In this document: positions 19,533 to 29,526 of the stretch, piece by piece | How positions within the stretch are numbered: the stretch's first letter is position 1 | How the letters are laid out: every line of letters begins with the position of its first letter | NCBI GenBank assembly: GCA_019096065.1 | Contig: JAGUCH010000001.1 | Location: 1,054,001 to 1,118,000 of the forward strand | Length of the DNA stretch: 64,000 nt | From: Paracyclopina nana | Lineage: Eukaryota > Arthropoda > Copepoda > Cyclopoida > Cyclopettidae | Direction: 5' to 3' | The notes under the pieces: generated by a model | Told to the model about the DNA's origin: nothing | Seen by the model: only the letters and a program-made list of their open reading frames with translations | The model's database searches: none | Program-made: the position numbers and the translations under genes

Positions 19533-21223
19533 TGAAGAGTAATTTTTTTTTGGCTTCAAATGGTTCGAGTGATATATACCCTAACAACACATTAAGCAAT
19601 TTTACCAACGCTCTTAGTGCTTCATTTACAACATCCAACCACGTGTATGAAGTGGCAGTTGAAGAATGCTTTATTGATGCCCAATTTCTGACCGAAGGCA
19701 TCATGGCCTCAAATCATGAGCATCCAGTTATTTTGCTCAGCACTGAACCTGTAGCTGGCACATATGAGGATAGAGGGATCATTTCAAGGATTTTTCTCCC
19801 GCATAAAAGCTTCACATTGCGAAAACTAGCTGATACCCTTAATTTGAGCATTCATACTGCAGCTATTCAAGGTAACCAACCGCTGCCAAGCATAGCCTAC
19901 ACAGATCCTTCATCCTTAGTGACATATTTTGGGTGCTTTGCTAGTGAAAAAGTGATGCAAAAGTTTAAACGTGCCGACGAGCCAGAAAGGGCAATTTTTA
20001 TGAGCATTTACGAAGAGCTAGCAAATATTCTATCGGATGGAACATTTCAGCCAAAGCAGAGCATTATTCAACACGGGCTGCTATACCATGTCTACGAAGC
20101 AAATGATGAAGGAATTTATTTTGCATGCAAAAAGAGTGTGCAGTTGAGGCCGCAAGTGCCAAAGCACATCTTTTTGTCGGCTTCATTTGTAAAAAAGCAC
20201 CAAATTGATGATCGCACCTGCAACTATGTGGCGACTTTTGATATACAACAGCAACAGCCAACTTTCAATGGATTCTACTTTGAGCTGAAAAATCCAATCT
20301 ATTTTCAGCTGAGTGAACCCAAGCCTAGAAATAACTTGAAACTACAACTCCTCGATGAAAATTATCAACAACTTAAACTTCAACCTGGCAGAGCAACTAT
20401 TGTCAAATTTAGTGTTCGAAAAACAACGCTTGCCACCATGTCAAACTTTTTTATTCGATGTACATCAAGGCCAACTGCAAATTTCAAAAATAATACGCCT
20501 AGTAGCTTCACATCAAGCTTGGCAGTGCCCATCACATTTTTTGGATCGGATTGGTTTGTAGCATTGGTCTCCTGCCATTTGCCGACACGATTTGAATTGC
20601 CCTTCTCCAATCGCGAAAGAAGCCTGTATTTCAAATTTTGGGCCGAAGAAGATGCGGCTGAAATCACTTCTTTTACGCTTATTATGCCAAAAAATGTAAA
20701 TCATGTTCGTGATATAGTACAGTTTTTTAATGATAAATTTAGTGGATTACGCACCAAAGCAAGTATTGACATTCACACTGGAGGTCTTTGCTTTCTTTCA
20801 GAACTCAATATGAGAATTGTGCTACAAAAAAAGCTGTTTACTTTTTTAGGTGGTACACCAAGCGATGACAAATATCCTGTGATATCCATCGAAAGACTTG
20901 CTAGAAAGCCATTCAGTTTTCCATTTTTGCCAAAATTTAATCATTATCTACCCAATTCTGTCTTCCTATATGCCGATTTTATTACTGACACAATTGTATC
21001 AAACAATGAGCTAAAATTGCTTAAAGTATTGCCTGTGAAATCTGTGGCAGAGGGAAGCAATTCAAATATTGAATTTGAAAAGCTGGAATATCACAAAGTG
21101 AATATAGCAGCCGCTTCCACACTCCATTTTGATTTACGCACACACAGTGGACAAAAAGTTGCTTTTAATAATGAAACTGACTTTGTAATGCTCAATCTTT
21201 TATTTACTCAGCATGTACAATAA
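19532..21223 (+). CDS. Polinton penton-like (minor capsid) jelly-roll protein with duplicated N-terminal module
   Basis: An intact 563-residue single-exon frame. The characteristic opening of the Polinton minor capsid protein occurs twice: near residue 4 (FFLASNGSSDIYPNNTLSNF) and again near residue 306 (FFIRCTSRPTANFKNNTPSS, then SDWFVALVSCHLPTRF). The C-terminus has the family's end pattern: NSVFLYADFI, a stretch resembling the leading strand of the jelly roll, EKLEYHKVNI, then LRTHSGQKVAF...VMLNLLF. In virus relatives this protein forms the pentameric vertices. The duplication makes it longer than the roughly 250-450 residues I would expect. Its ATG overlaps the integrase stop by one base. 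It converges on the zinc-finger gene, with 17 bp between the stops. Confidence 0.85.
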   Translation: MKSNFFLASNGSSDIYPNNTLSNFTNALSASFTTSNHVYEVAVEECFIDAQFLTEGIMASNHEHPVILLSTEPVAGTYEDRGIISRIFLPHKSFTLRKLADTLNLSIHTAAIQGNQPLPSIAYTDPSSLVTYFGCFASEKVMQKFKRADEPERAIFMSIYEELANILSDGTFQPKQSIIQHGLLYHVYEANDEGIYFACKKSVQLRPQVPKHIFLSASFVKKHQIDDRTCNYVATFDIQQQQPTFNGFYFELKNPIYFQLSEPKPRNNLKLQLLDENYQQLKLQPGRATIVKFSVRKTTLATMSNFFIRCTSRPTANFKNNTPSSFTSSLAVPITFFGSDWFVALVSCHLPTRFELPFSNRERSLYFKFWAEEDAAEITSFTLIMPKNVNHVRDIVQFFNDKFSGLRTKASIDIHTGGLCFLSELNMRIVLQKKLFTFLGGTPSDDKYPVISIERLARKPFSFPFLPKFNHYLPNSVFLYADFITDTIVSNNELKLLKVLPVKSVAEGSNSNIEFEKLEYHKVNIAAASTLHFDLRTHSGQKVAFNNETDFVMLNLLFTQHVQ

Positions 21224-21240
21224 ACTCATGATTGTTCTAC

Positions 21241-21930
21241 TTAAAATTTCCATTTGCAAAAGGTTTTTGTTTTTGCACAGCCTTTCCCGTACTGGATCAG
21301 GCCTTGTTTTGCTTTCCTCGGTCGTGGTGTGTACTCGTTTGCATCTGTAGGTGGAGGTACAAACTTTCGCTTTGCTCCTCGCGTTTTCACTGGTGGAGGT
21401 GAAGGTGGTCGCGGGCGTGGAGTTGCTCTTGGCGGTGGTGGTGGTGGTGGTGGAGGCTGCGGATTGTCTGTTTGCGTACCAAATGTAGCATTGTTGGGTC
21501 TGCTGTGATAGGCTTCCATATGGCTCTCTACACTTTGGGGCCCACTAAACAACCCATCGCAAATCGGGCAAGCCACAAGCCCGTCTTCATCATCATAATT
21601 TGTGCCAACATCAGCAGTTGTAGTAGTCGTAGCAGCAGAAGGAGCAGGTTCTAATGCCTCGTTGGTGATGCTGTCTTCTTCGAGAGGAATCAATGGGGAT
21701 CGATCTTGTTCCTCGTTGCCTACTACTTGCTCAGCCCTTGTTGGGTGTGGAGGTGATCTGGGCGGTTCAACTGGCATGGCTTGATCAGAACACTCTGCAG
21801 GGGCCTGGTTCATGCGTGACAGGTCTTGGTTATCGGCAGTATCGATGCAATGCAAAAGTTTGTCGTACAACTTAGTAGGTACAAGATATAATGTGGAGAA
21901 ACTGCCTTTAAATGACTTTGGTCTAGGCAT
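21241..21930 (-). CDS. Polinton proline-rich protein with one C2H2 zinc finger
   Basis: The product is about 229 residues from the ATG at 21930 (MPRPKSFKGSFSTLYLVP). A proline/acidic low-complexity region is followed by one classical finger (CPICDGLFSGPQSVESHMEAYH, about residues 120-141), a poly-proline block and a basic C-terminus with possible nuclear signals (RGAKRKF, RPRKAKQ). Small zinc-finger proteins of this kind lie between the minor capsid and packaging genes in some Polintons. I cannot assign a function. The start is 7 nt after the stop of the next gene on the same strand, so a shared transcript is likely. Confidence 0.65.
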   Translation of the reverse strand: MPRPKSFKGSFSTLYLVPTKLYDKLLHCIDTADNQDLSRMNQAPAECSDQAMPVEPPRSPPHPTRAEQVVGNEEQDRSPLIPLEEDSITNEALEPAPSAATTTTTADVGTNYDDEDGLVACPICDGLFSGPQSVESHMEAYHSRPNNATFGTQTDNPQPPPPPPPPPRATPRPRPPSPPPVKTRGAKRKFVPPPTDANEYTPRPRKAKQGLIQYGKGCAKTKTFCKWKF

Positions 21931-21937
21931 TGAGTAT

Positions 21938-22315
21938 TTATTGTTTGCTAACTCTATTTGCAATTAAACTAGTGATTGCTGGCACAAGGGCTGATAAAAT
22001 CAGTCCAATGCCTTGGCCACTTTGCTTCTTAGCACGTCTTCGTCTCAATTCAACTGGCTTGGAACGGTCTGCAATGAACCTTAAGTCAGTTGAAGATTCG
22101 CTCAGCTGCTTCCGTAGCTTTTCTTTCGTGGCCTTTGAAAGACCCAAATCGGAATGAATGGCGTTAAAAATAAAAGTCCCCAAGTCATTGATCGACTGTG
22201 GATTTAGCCTTGAAAGCAGATCTTTTCTCTCTTCATTGGTTAACTTTTTAAGTGTGTTGAGAAATAAAAGTTTGCACTTTTTTTCAGTCACCTTGGAGGA
22301 TGAACGGTTGCTCAT
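21938..22315 (-). CDS. Polinton small basic protein with C-terminal hydrophobic segment
   Basis: An intact 125-residue frame. A helical, Lys/Arg-rich body (EKKCKLLFLNTLKKLTNEER) leads to the motif LSKATKEKLRKQLSESSTDL, then a basic run (RRRRAKKQ) and a C-terminal hydrophobic segment (GIGLILSALVPAITSLI). This layout of leucine/lysine helices, a 'kxxLrxLadkk' stretch, basic residues, then QxGxLxxLLxP is a recurring Polinton protein next to the ATPase and is presumed to be virion-associated. The frame is intact. The gene stop is 7 nt from the start of the following zinc-finger gene. The role is inferred from conservation in the family. Confidence 0.7.
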   Translation of the reverse strand: MSNRSSSKVTEKKCKLLFLNTLKKLTNEERKDLLSRLNPQSINDLGTFIFNAIHSDLGLSKATKEKLRKQLSESSTDLRFIADRSKPVELRRRRAKKQSGQGIGLILSALVPAITSLIANRVSKQ

Positions 22316-22379
22316 TGTGATCAGTGAAGTTATTTTTTTTCATCAAGCTATATGTGCAAACTGTCATGCATTGCTTAGT

Positions 22380-23259
22380 TCAACTGTTTTTCACAAAACA
22401 TACTGGGATGCCTGCAACATGAATAAAACCAAAAGTTATGATGATGGGACACAAAAGCAGAGTTTCTCTACCTTCGTGCGAGAAAATCTTGCTTCGCAGG
22501 CGAACTATATCGCTTTGTGAGGCGTGCATGTCAAGAATTAGGTAGGAATAAGGCGTTCTTGTTGCAGCCAGATAACTGTTGACAATAAAAGATGATTGAT
22601 AAGGTGCAATTTGCGAGCTCAAGGTTGAAATTTGTCGCTGTGAACGCACTGATTTCATCAAAATCAAGTATGTTGCATTCAGACTAATGGTGCGTAAATG
22701 GGGCCCTTCACCAAATAAAACTTGTGATGCCACCAACGTGCTCGCATTCAAGTGTCTTGAGCCTAAAGGAAATAATTTTTGTTGGCATGTTGAATGTTGG
22801 TCGAGACAAAAACATACCAACAGTATAAAGTTGATGTAGTTCACCAAAACTTTGCAGCGAATCATCGAAGATGGCAAAACTGCCTTCTTTTTTATAGCTG
22901 GCTAAAATTTCTCGTATTTCTTCATAGGGTGGAATACCTTCAATAAGTCTGGTAATCAAACCATTTTTTAAAAGTGTTTGGTAAATGGGCTGATACTCTT
23001 GATAGAAAAGCAGTTTGACGGGAGGATTGGGATAGATGAGTTTGTCTGCCTCCAATAGAAGATTTTGTATAAATGTTGTTTTTCCAGAGCCTAAATTGAC
23101 TTTCGGTCAGCATAAATGAAAAAAAAAAGATTCACCTTGTATTTACCTGCTGGACCACACACCAAATATGTGGCTGGATGCTAAATAATTTTTTTAGTAT
23201 CACTTCATTGAAAATATTTAAAAATATTTATCTACCTTAAATTGAATGTCAAAGGGCAT
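22380..23259 (-). CDS. Polinton FtsK/HerA-type genome packaging ATPase
   Basis: Four exons (23259-23236, 23180-23147, 23090-22818, 22762-22380) join in phase by GT-AG introns and give about 237 residues, the usual length. Walker A (CGPAGSGKTTFIQNLL) is split by intron 2. Walker B is SFAIFDDSL. The downstream block (SRHLNASTLVASQVLFGEG, ATYLILMKSVRSQRQISTL, YSYLILDMHA) is the sensor/arginine region of A32-like ATPases. The enzyme would pump DNA into the capsid. The 24-nt first exon and the first 19 nt of exon 2 lie within the right terminal repeat, so the promoter must be in or beyond the repeat. The frame is intact. Confidence 0.9.
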
Positions 23260-23545
23260 TTTTGAATAAACTACTTTTCTCTATGAAGCACTTCTTTTAA
23301 GTCAAGTTACTTCTATGCAGTAACCGACGCACTTGGCAGCACAATGCTCACTCCCCAAGTCACCCTGCAAAACAGAAATTTTTCACAACCTCATCTACAA
23401 CTTTTTGACAAGCACATCCACAAACGGTTTTACAAGCCAACTACAACCCTTTTTACAAGCCCATTCACACCTGCATTTACAAGCCAAAACAGAACGCCAA
23501 CCAGAACCACATTGACTTCGATTTCACCGTGATTTACTAACAACA
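23162..23545 (-). repeat. Right terminal inverted repeat of the Polinton
   Basis: This is the inverted copy of 2781-3164, with only scattered substitutions. It contains the start codon and first exon of the packaging ATPase, plus the beginning of its second exon. Confidence 0.93.
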
Positions 23546-23551
23546 TCTATA
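23546..23551. repeat. Right target site duplication TCTATA
   Basis: Matches 2775-2780 directly outside the other end of the element. Confidence 0.85.
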
Positions 23552-26500
23552 GATGAATTCTTTCAAGATCACTGTATTTTGGGTGGAAGTTGTATTGGAT
23601 ACATCTCTAACTTAAAGGCTGCCCTTAAACAATTTAAGGATACAATTGGTCAATTTCCACTTTTCCACGGTTGTCAGCTCTTTGTGCTCAGACTTTAGAA
23701 CATCTATGCATACTTTCTTTGCAGAATATGCCTTTTTTATGTAATTGCCTAATCGATGCGCGATGTAGAGATACTGCTGCATGTATCGTCCCTTATGAGT
23801 AAGGTCTGTGGTTGCCCTGCTTTCTACCATCAGCATGCAGTTATTGTTTCTTTTAAAAAGATAGTGCTCCAAAAGAAAAGAGCTCCTACAGGGCTATACC
23901 ATCCTCTTCTTTAGTAGTGAGTAAACATCTCTGGCTAGAAATGGAAAAAGCCAGCTAGAAAGTCAACAGCAACGATAAAAAGCAGTAACAGCAGCAGCAG
24001 CAGCAGCTGAGAGCAGAGATTAAGTAGCCTGTATAATGAGTTGCTACTTTCTTTTGCTCTGTATAGTGATTCAAAAAAGTAATTTTCTACTGCCTTTTTC
24101 AATGTTAAACTTAGAGCCAAAATTATGCTTGATGACTCAGCATATTTTCGAAATTGGGTTGCTTTTCCCAGATCTTCCTAATTTTCTGCCAAAATGGGAA
24201 AAGGAACAGATTAGCCTAATTTTTCTTCCACGGATTGCTAGGAGTCATTTGTATTCATTGCAGTCATTCTACAGCTATTTAACCTTGAATTACTGTATAT
24301 TCACTATGTGTGTACTAGTACATTATAAGCTAGGCTGCATGGTTTATTGGGCACATTGAGCTTCATCACAGCATTGTTGTCTGTTGTCCTTATCTTTCCT
24401 GGCCATAGACTTTTGATGGGTTGTAAAAAAACGTAGGCCTCTGTTCCAAAATACATACATGTATTTTTTTCTGCATAATCCAGGGCTGCAATCAATTCTT
24501 GATTCAATTTCGAGAAAAACTTGCTGGAAGAAGCTGAAGAAGACAAGAAGGACGTTTTCTTCTTCTCCCTTTAAGTGCTATAAAGGTTGAATCTAAAGCC
24601 TGCCATCGAAAGAGCTGACAGCCGTATATGATCAGCTGTATATGAAAGTAGCTTTTTTCATCAGCTGACTTCATCCCTTTTCATGTAGCACTCATGGTCT
24701 TGAAAATTACATAGAATAGCCCAAAATTACAGAGATTTAGTCAAAAAAAAATAAAACTGTATGTTTAAAACATTTTAAGGCTTTGTTTAGCTGAAAAGGC
24801 TGGTTGATTTTTTGGTAAACTATTAATGTGAAAAGCAATTAAAAAGTGCTTGAAAATGCGATGGGATTTTTTGATGCTGTGTAGATAAGCCGAATAAATG
24901 TGAAAAAATAAAAAGAAACTGTCTTGATTTTTTCTATTTTTGAGGGCTTTTATTTTGGCAAAATAATGTATGTTATGTCCATAATATGCGATATTTTGGC
25001 AAAATATTATACAAAATTAGCAAATGCTAGCCAGTTTGTTAAGGCTTTTCATCATTTTTTGCGCAAAATTGGCTTTACTAAGCAAGAATGGAAAATCTCA
25101 TCGTACATTCAAGCAATTTTCACATGTTTTTCACATCAATATTTGAATTGGTTACGATCAAAAGTTGAAAACAGGGCTGCAAAAAAGCACGAATAACAAT
25201 TTATTGCAGATTCTAAATACGTTGCGTGTAAAACAAAAGTGAACTGTTGTAGTTAGGCTTGTTAGCGCATTGTCAGCTCTTTCCTAGAAGGAATTAGTTC
25301 TGCACTAAAATCAATAGAGCTTTCCTCCTCCTTTCATCGTCACACCAATTGACCAAGAATTTGAGACCTTTAGTCTTCTTCATCTAGGATTTCACCAGAT
25401 GGTTTTCCATCCTTCATTTCTCCCAAGAGAGCAATTCCAATAAATATGGTATTTTTGCAAGGCTTAAAAGACCCTGCCAAAAAGCTGCCAAATATTATTG
25501 CTCTAATTAGCTTGCCAATTGAATTATGAAGCCATTGTTGACTGAATACATAATGAGGGATAAATGTTTGCTTTAGTGCTGTTGTTTGTTGACATACAAA
25601 GTCTCCCAGAATTCGAGATAAAATCCTGCTTTGGGATAGCTCAATAAAGACTTGAAGGTCTCATGCAATCAGGAAAAAAGGATCCTTTGTTGTGCTAGCA
25701 TTGACAGCAACGTTTCTGCCAATTGCCATTATTTTCCATTCTCGTGTATCAAGCTGTAAGCTGTATGTATTCACTGCTACATCTGGTGGCTTAATTATGA
25801 GCATGAATAACAATGTCAATATTGAGCCCATGCTTTCATGAAAAATTACTCTAAGGCAGCCAATTAATATCTATTTTAAACCTGCTATCATGAATTATCT
25901 CAGTTTTTTTTTGGCTACTTGATAAATGTTTGATTTTTTAGAAAAGGCCTTTGAAGTTTCTGGCCTTTTTGTGTGTGCTCAGCACAGCAAATATGGCCTT
26001 TTCACCAGCCTCAAAATTGAGTTGCCATTTGACTGCTTTTTCTCTGTGAAAATTAAGTTAATTGCAACTACCCTAACCACTCCACTTTTTGTACTGTGTG
26101 TAAGTTGTAGGGGCAACTTCATCAAAGGGTATCTATCTTTATTTAGCAGTCTGATAGCAATTTTACAGCCTAAAAAACAAAGAGCTGACAACTTCGAATA
26201 TAAAATGGCCTCTGCCGTAGTTTGCCAAATCATAATTTTTGTAAGTAACCTAAATTAGCGAAAATGAGCTCAATATTTAATATTTGGCGCGCGACCCAAT
26301 GAAAAACTAAAATTGCTGACTCGCGCGGACTCGAACCTCTCACCTCTCACACTTGAGCCTAGAGCCCAAATAGAAGCGCCATCAAAACATTGCTACATTT
26401 GCGCTAATAATTGCTGCTGAAATTACCCAAGGCGGTATAATAATATCACAGCTCCCAACCTCTGACACCTAAGTAAAGTAGTTATGCGTTGTTTGCTCTT

Positions 26501-29500
26501 TACGCGTAGACTTTATTAGCAAGGCAGCTCCATTTTTCTCCTGCAGAAAATTTGCGCTAATCTCTTGTGGGAATCGGCGCATGCATTCTTCGCTATTTCT
26601 TGAGCTGACACAGCCACATTTTGAGATAAGGCTGGCGCAAAAAAGTGTCTCACTCACGTGTGTGTGTGTGTAAATTATCCAGGGCAGGCCTGCTCCTGGT
26701 TTTCTGATATCCTCTGCAGAATAAAATCGTGGATTTTCACGTGTTTTTATTCTCCTAGCGCTATGAATAGCAATTGCTTGAATGTCATGCATAAAATGCC
26801 TTTTTATGGACCATGTGAATTTTTTTCCTACCTTTTTCTTGGGCCGCCAATCAATATTTTGCTAAAAGGAAAAAGTTGGTGGTAGGAATTTCCCCTTTTT
26901 GTGCTGGCAGCTTAATACCAATTTTTCTTCTTTTCCACCACGCATTTCAAGTGAAAAAATGGCCACTATTTGCTATTAGCAGAATTTCCATCAAAAGTCC
27001 CTTTCTGTTCACGTGGAGGCTTCTTGTTCAACTGAAAATAAAAGCTTTCGCGAGCGAAGAGAAACTCGCGCTTAGCTCTGTAAGCTGGATACAGTTTCAA
27101 TACTATATACATATACCAACCTCACATATATAGATTTGACTATTCTGCTGCAGTATGCTTTTGTTTCATTCTTGTAATAATATGCCAAAAGCCACAAAAG
27201 CAAACAGAACCTCTTCTGTTGGTGCAAGGGGGAGAAAGTTTATCATGTCATGACAGCTGTGCATGTGGGCAAATTATTATGTATTACTATGTTAGCAAAG
27301 CTGGGAAAACAATTGAATATAACATATTTACTTAATGGCCAATCATAGTAATTTGTGAGTTTTTAAGGGTTTTGGTAGAAGTCACGTTTTGAGTGGATAA
27401 AGGAGATTTGACATCTTGGCACGACTATATTTGGCTTGGTCCGGTGCAGGCCTTTTAAAAATGACCCAATCAACTTATGTTATAAAAGCTATTTAAAAAA
27501 TGCTTTTCTAACATTGATCACTTAAATTCCTACAAGTAAAGAACTGACACTAAGCTAGTTTTCATAAGAATCGTTTTTATGTTTCTGTTTACACCCGCTC
27601 AAATAATCCGTGACTATTTTGAACATCTCCAGTAATTGGACACCTATTTGCCGCCTTTTTAGCTATTTTAACAGATATTTCGCTATGCGGTTCATAGCCA
27701 ATAAATAAGATTTTTTTAAATATTTTTTTCTCTATAACTAATTTTTGAACCAGCTGCAATGGACCAAGCCTTTGATTCTTTTAGAATGGCATAAAATGTA
27801 ATGTAGGGCTTGTAAACATGCCATAATTGAAAAACGATCCACAATTGGGCAATTTGGCAAACAGCTCCGGAAAAAAATCGATATCAAGCCCAAGAAGCAA
27901 GTACTGCTCGATAAGAATTCTCCTTTTTTGCTGTAGCCTACATAAAAAGCCCTGTATAAAAAAGTTGATTTATTGTGGGAATCATGCCCTCCTTTTATCT
28001 GTAACAAAATGGCAACAACTTTGTTGCTGCTGCCTTCAACTTTTTTGTTTGCCTGTCTAGTTTTCAAATTTCCTACCAGTGTGTTTATTTTATATGAAGT
28101 ACATTTTTTAATCATGATGTTTACCAAATCAACCTTAACCCCTTTTGACATCATCATCATGCATGATATATGAAGGCTTAGCAATAGCTAATCCATTTCC
28201 AATATAATACTATGGCACCAATGTGCTTTCTTCTCACATATCATAATTCATAATTTTTGTAGCATATATGATAGTGAAATACACAAAAAAGAAAAAAGTG
28301 ATGTTTTGAGATTTTTTTATCATTAAAACAGAGTTTCTTTTGTCCTTCAAAATTACATCTTCGGCCACAGTGAGGAACTTATCACACTATTTTTCCAACA
28401 AAAGCAACTTTCTGCCATCTTCAGCTGAAACTTTTTTTTAATGACTCTCTCACTGGTTGCAAAAATTCTCCCCGTTAATATAATGCTATAGGTAACAAGG
28501 CATTTGTGGTGGAAGTGCCGTTTAAGTGCAAAGAAAATCAAGGCTTTTGCACTTGGACGAAGAAAACCTTCTTAGTTCAAGTCGTAGTTAAGCTCTAAAC
28601 TATCCTAAAGCCTCAAAGCAAAGAGCTGACAACAAAAAATTGCCACTTGACATTGATTATGTCCACCTTGACCATTAAAGCGACATAAGCCAGAATATTT
28701 ATTATAGGTTTACAAAACTGCTTGAATCAAACCTTGAGGAAAATAAGCTCCATATTTTGTCAAGGTTGCGTGACAATCAAAATATTCCTTAAAGTCTTAT
28801 TTGTTTCTTACAACTTTTGTGCTCAAAAAAGTTAGCTGTCATAGATTCAACAATGGGGTTGAATACAACTAAAAATGTATCAAATAGTCCAGCTTATATT
28901 TAGGTCAGTATTACATCTTGTATTTAGTCAGTTGTCAGCTCTTTGCTGGAAGTCTTTCTCAACAAATATTGCGCAAAATTAGCAGCATATTTAGTTGAGG
29001 TTGCGTGAAAATCAGAAACGAAATGTTCCTACAAAGCAAAGTTGTTTTTAGTAGAAGTTTATTGACATACAACTAAAGATTTGGATACAACTAAAAATGT
29101 ATCGAAAAATCATGCATATGTTTAGATCAGTATTAGATCTTGTAGTCAATTGTCAGCTCTTTGCTTGGAGGCTTTCGACTGCTGTCCCAACTTTTGGCCT
29201 ATTGCAACTTTCCAAAGTTTTCTGGCGCGTTTGTTCCAGCCCCCAAACTAGCATGGTAGTACACACCGCAGCGCCGCCGATGCTCCAAGTAAACAACCAT
29301 CAATCTTAGCAGCTTTTGATGCAATTTTCTCTCCTTAGCTTGTAGTGTTTCTCATCAAAACTTCAAAATGCCAGCCATTGTCTGCAGAGGTTTCGAGAGT
29401 GACTTCATGAATTTCTTAGTGTCTTTTCGGCATCAAATATTCATTCTTGCGAGGCTGTTTGTGGCAACCTTGCTCAGGTTGACCCTGACAACCTGGATAT

Positions 29501-29526
29501 ATCCTTGACTCTTTAGTGACTGTAAA
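23552..29526. other. Right host flank, no supportable gene
   Basis: Six kilobases without a convincing exon. It holds several ends of the short inverted-repeat family (for example near 24596, 25272, 26165, 27538, 28617, 28931 and 29150), a CAG run near 23990-24008 and a degenerate tRNA-like piece near 26310. The copies near 28760-29180 include the GGTTGCGTGA internal motif of that family. Confidence 0.55.
26310..26400 (-). pseudogene. Degenerate tRNA-like sequence (possible SINE fragment)
   Basis: On the minus strand a good RNA polymerase III B box (GGTTCGAGTCC) is preceded at roughly the right distance by a weak A-box-like TGGCGCTTCTATTTGGGC. The acceptor stem does not pair well and I cannot assign an anticodon. 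It is probably a tRNA-derived repeat or a decayed tRNA. Confidence 0.3.

Larger units (their letters stand above)
2781..23545. mobile_element. Maverick/Polinton self-synthesising DNA transposon, about 20.8 kb
   Basis: The element is bounded by 384-bp terminal inverted repeats and flanked by the direct repeat TCTATA on both sides. A 6-bp target duplication is a Polinton hallmark. Inside are the core Polinton genes: family B DNA polymerase, integrase, adenovirus-type protease, major capsid protein, penton-like protein and packaging ATPase, plus two small basic virion-like proteins. Gene order from the left is: membrane protein, two short unknowns, PC4-like candidate, zinc-finger protein, PLDLS-motif protein, polymerase, protease (-), capsid (-), TBP-like, TFIIB-like, pVI/pX-like, integrase, penton-like, zinc-finger (-), small basic protein (-), ATPase (-). 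The termini begin TG and end CA rather than the AG/TC usual for Polintons. Several genes have short introns, so the element looks adapted to nuclear splicing. Integrase, polymerase and the TFIIB-like gene carry apparent frame breaks, so this copy may no longer be autonomous. Confidence 0.95.
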
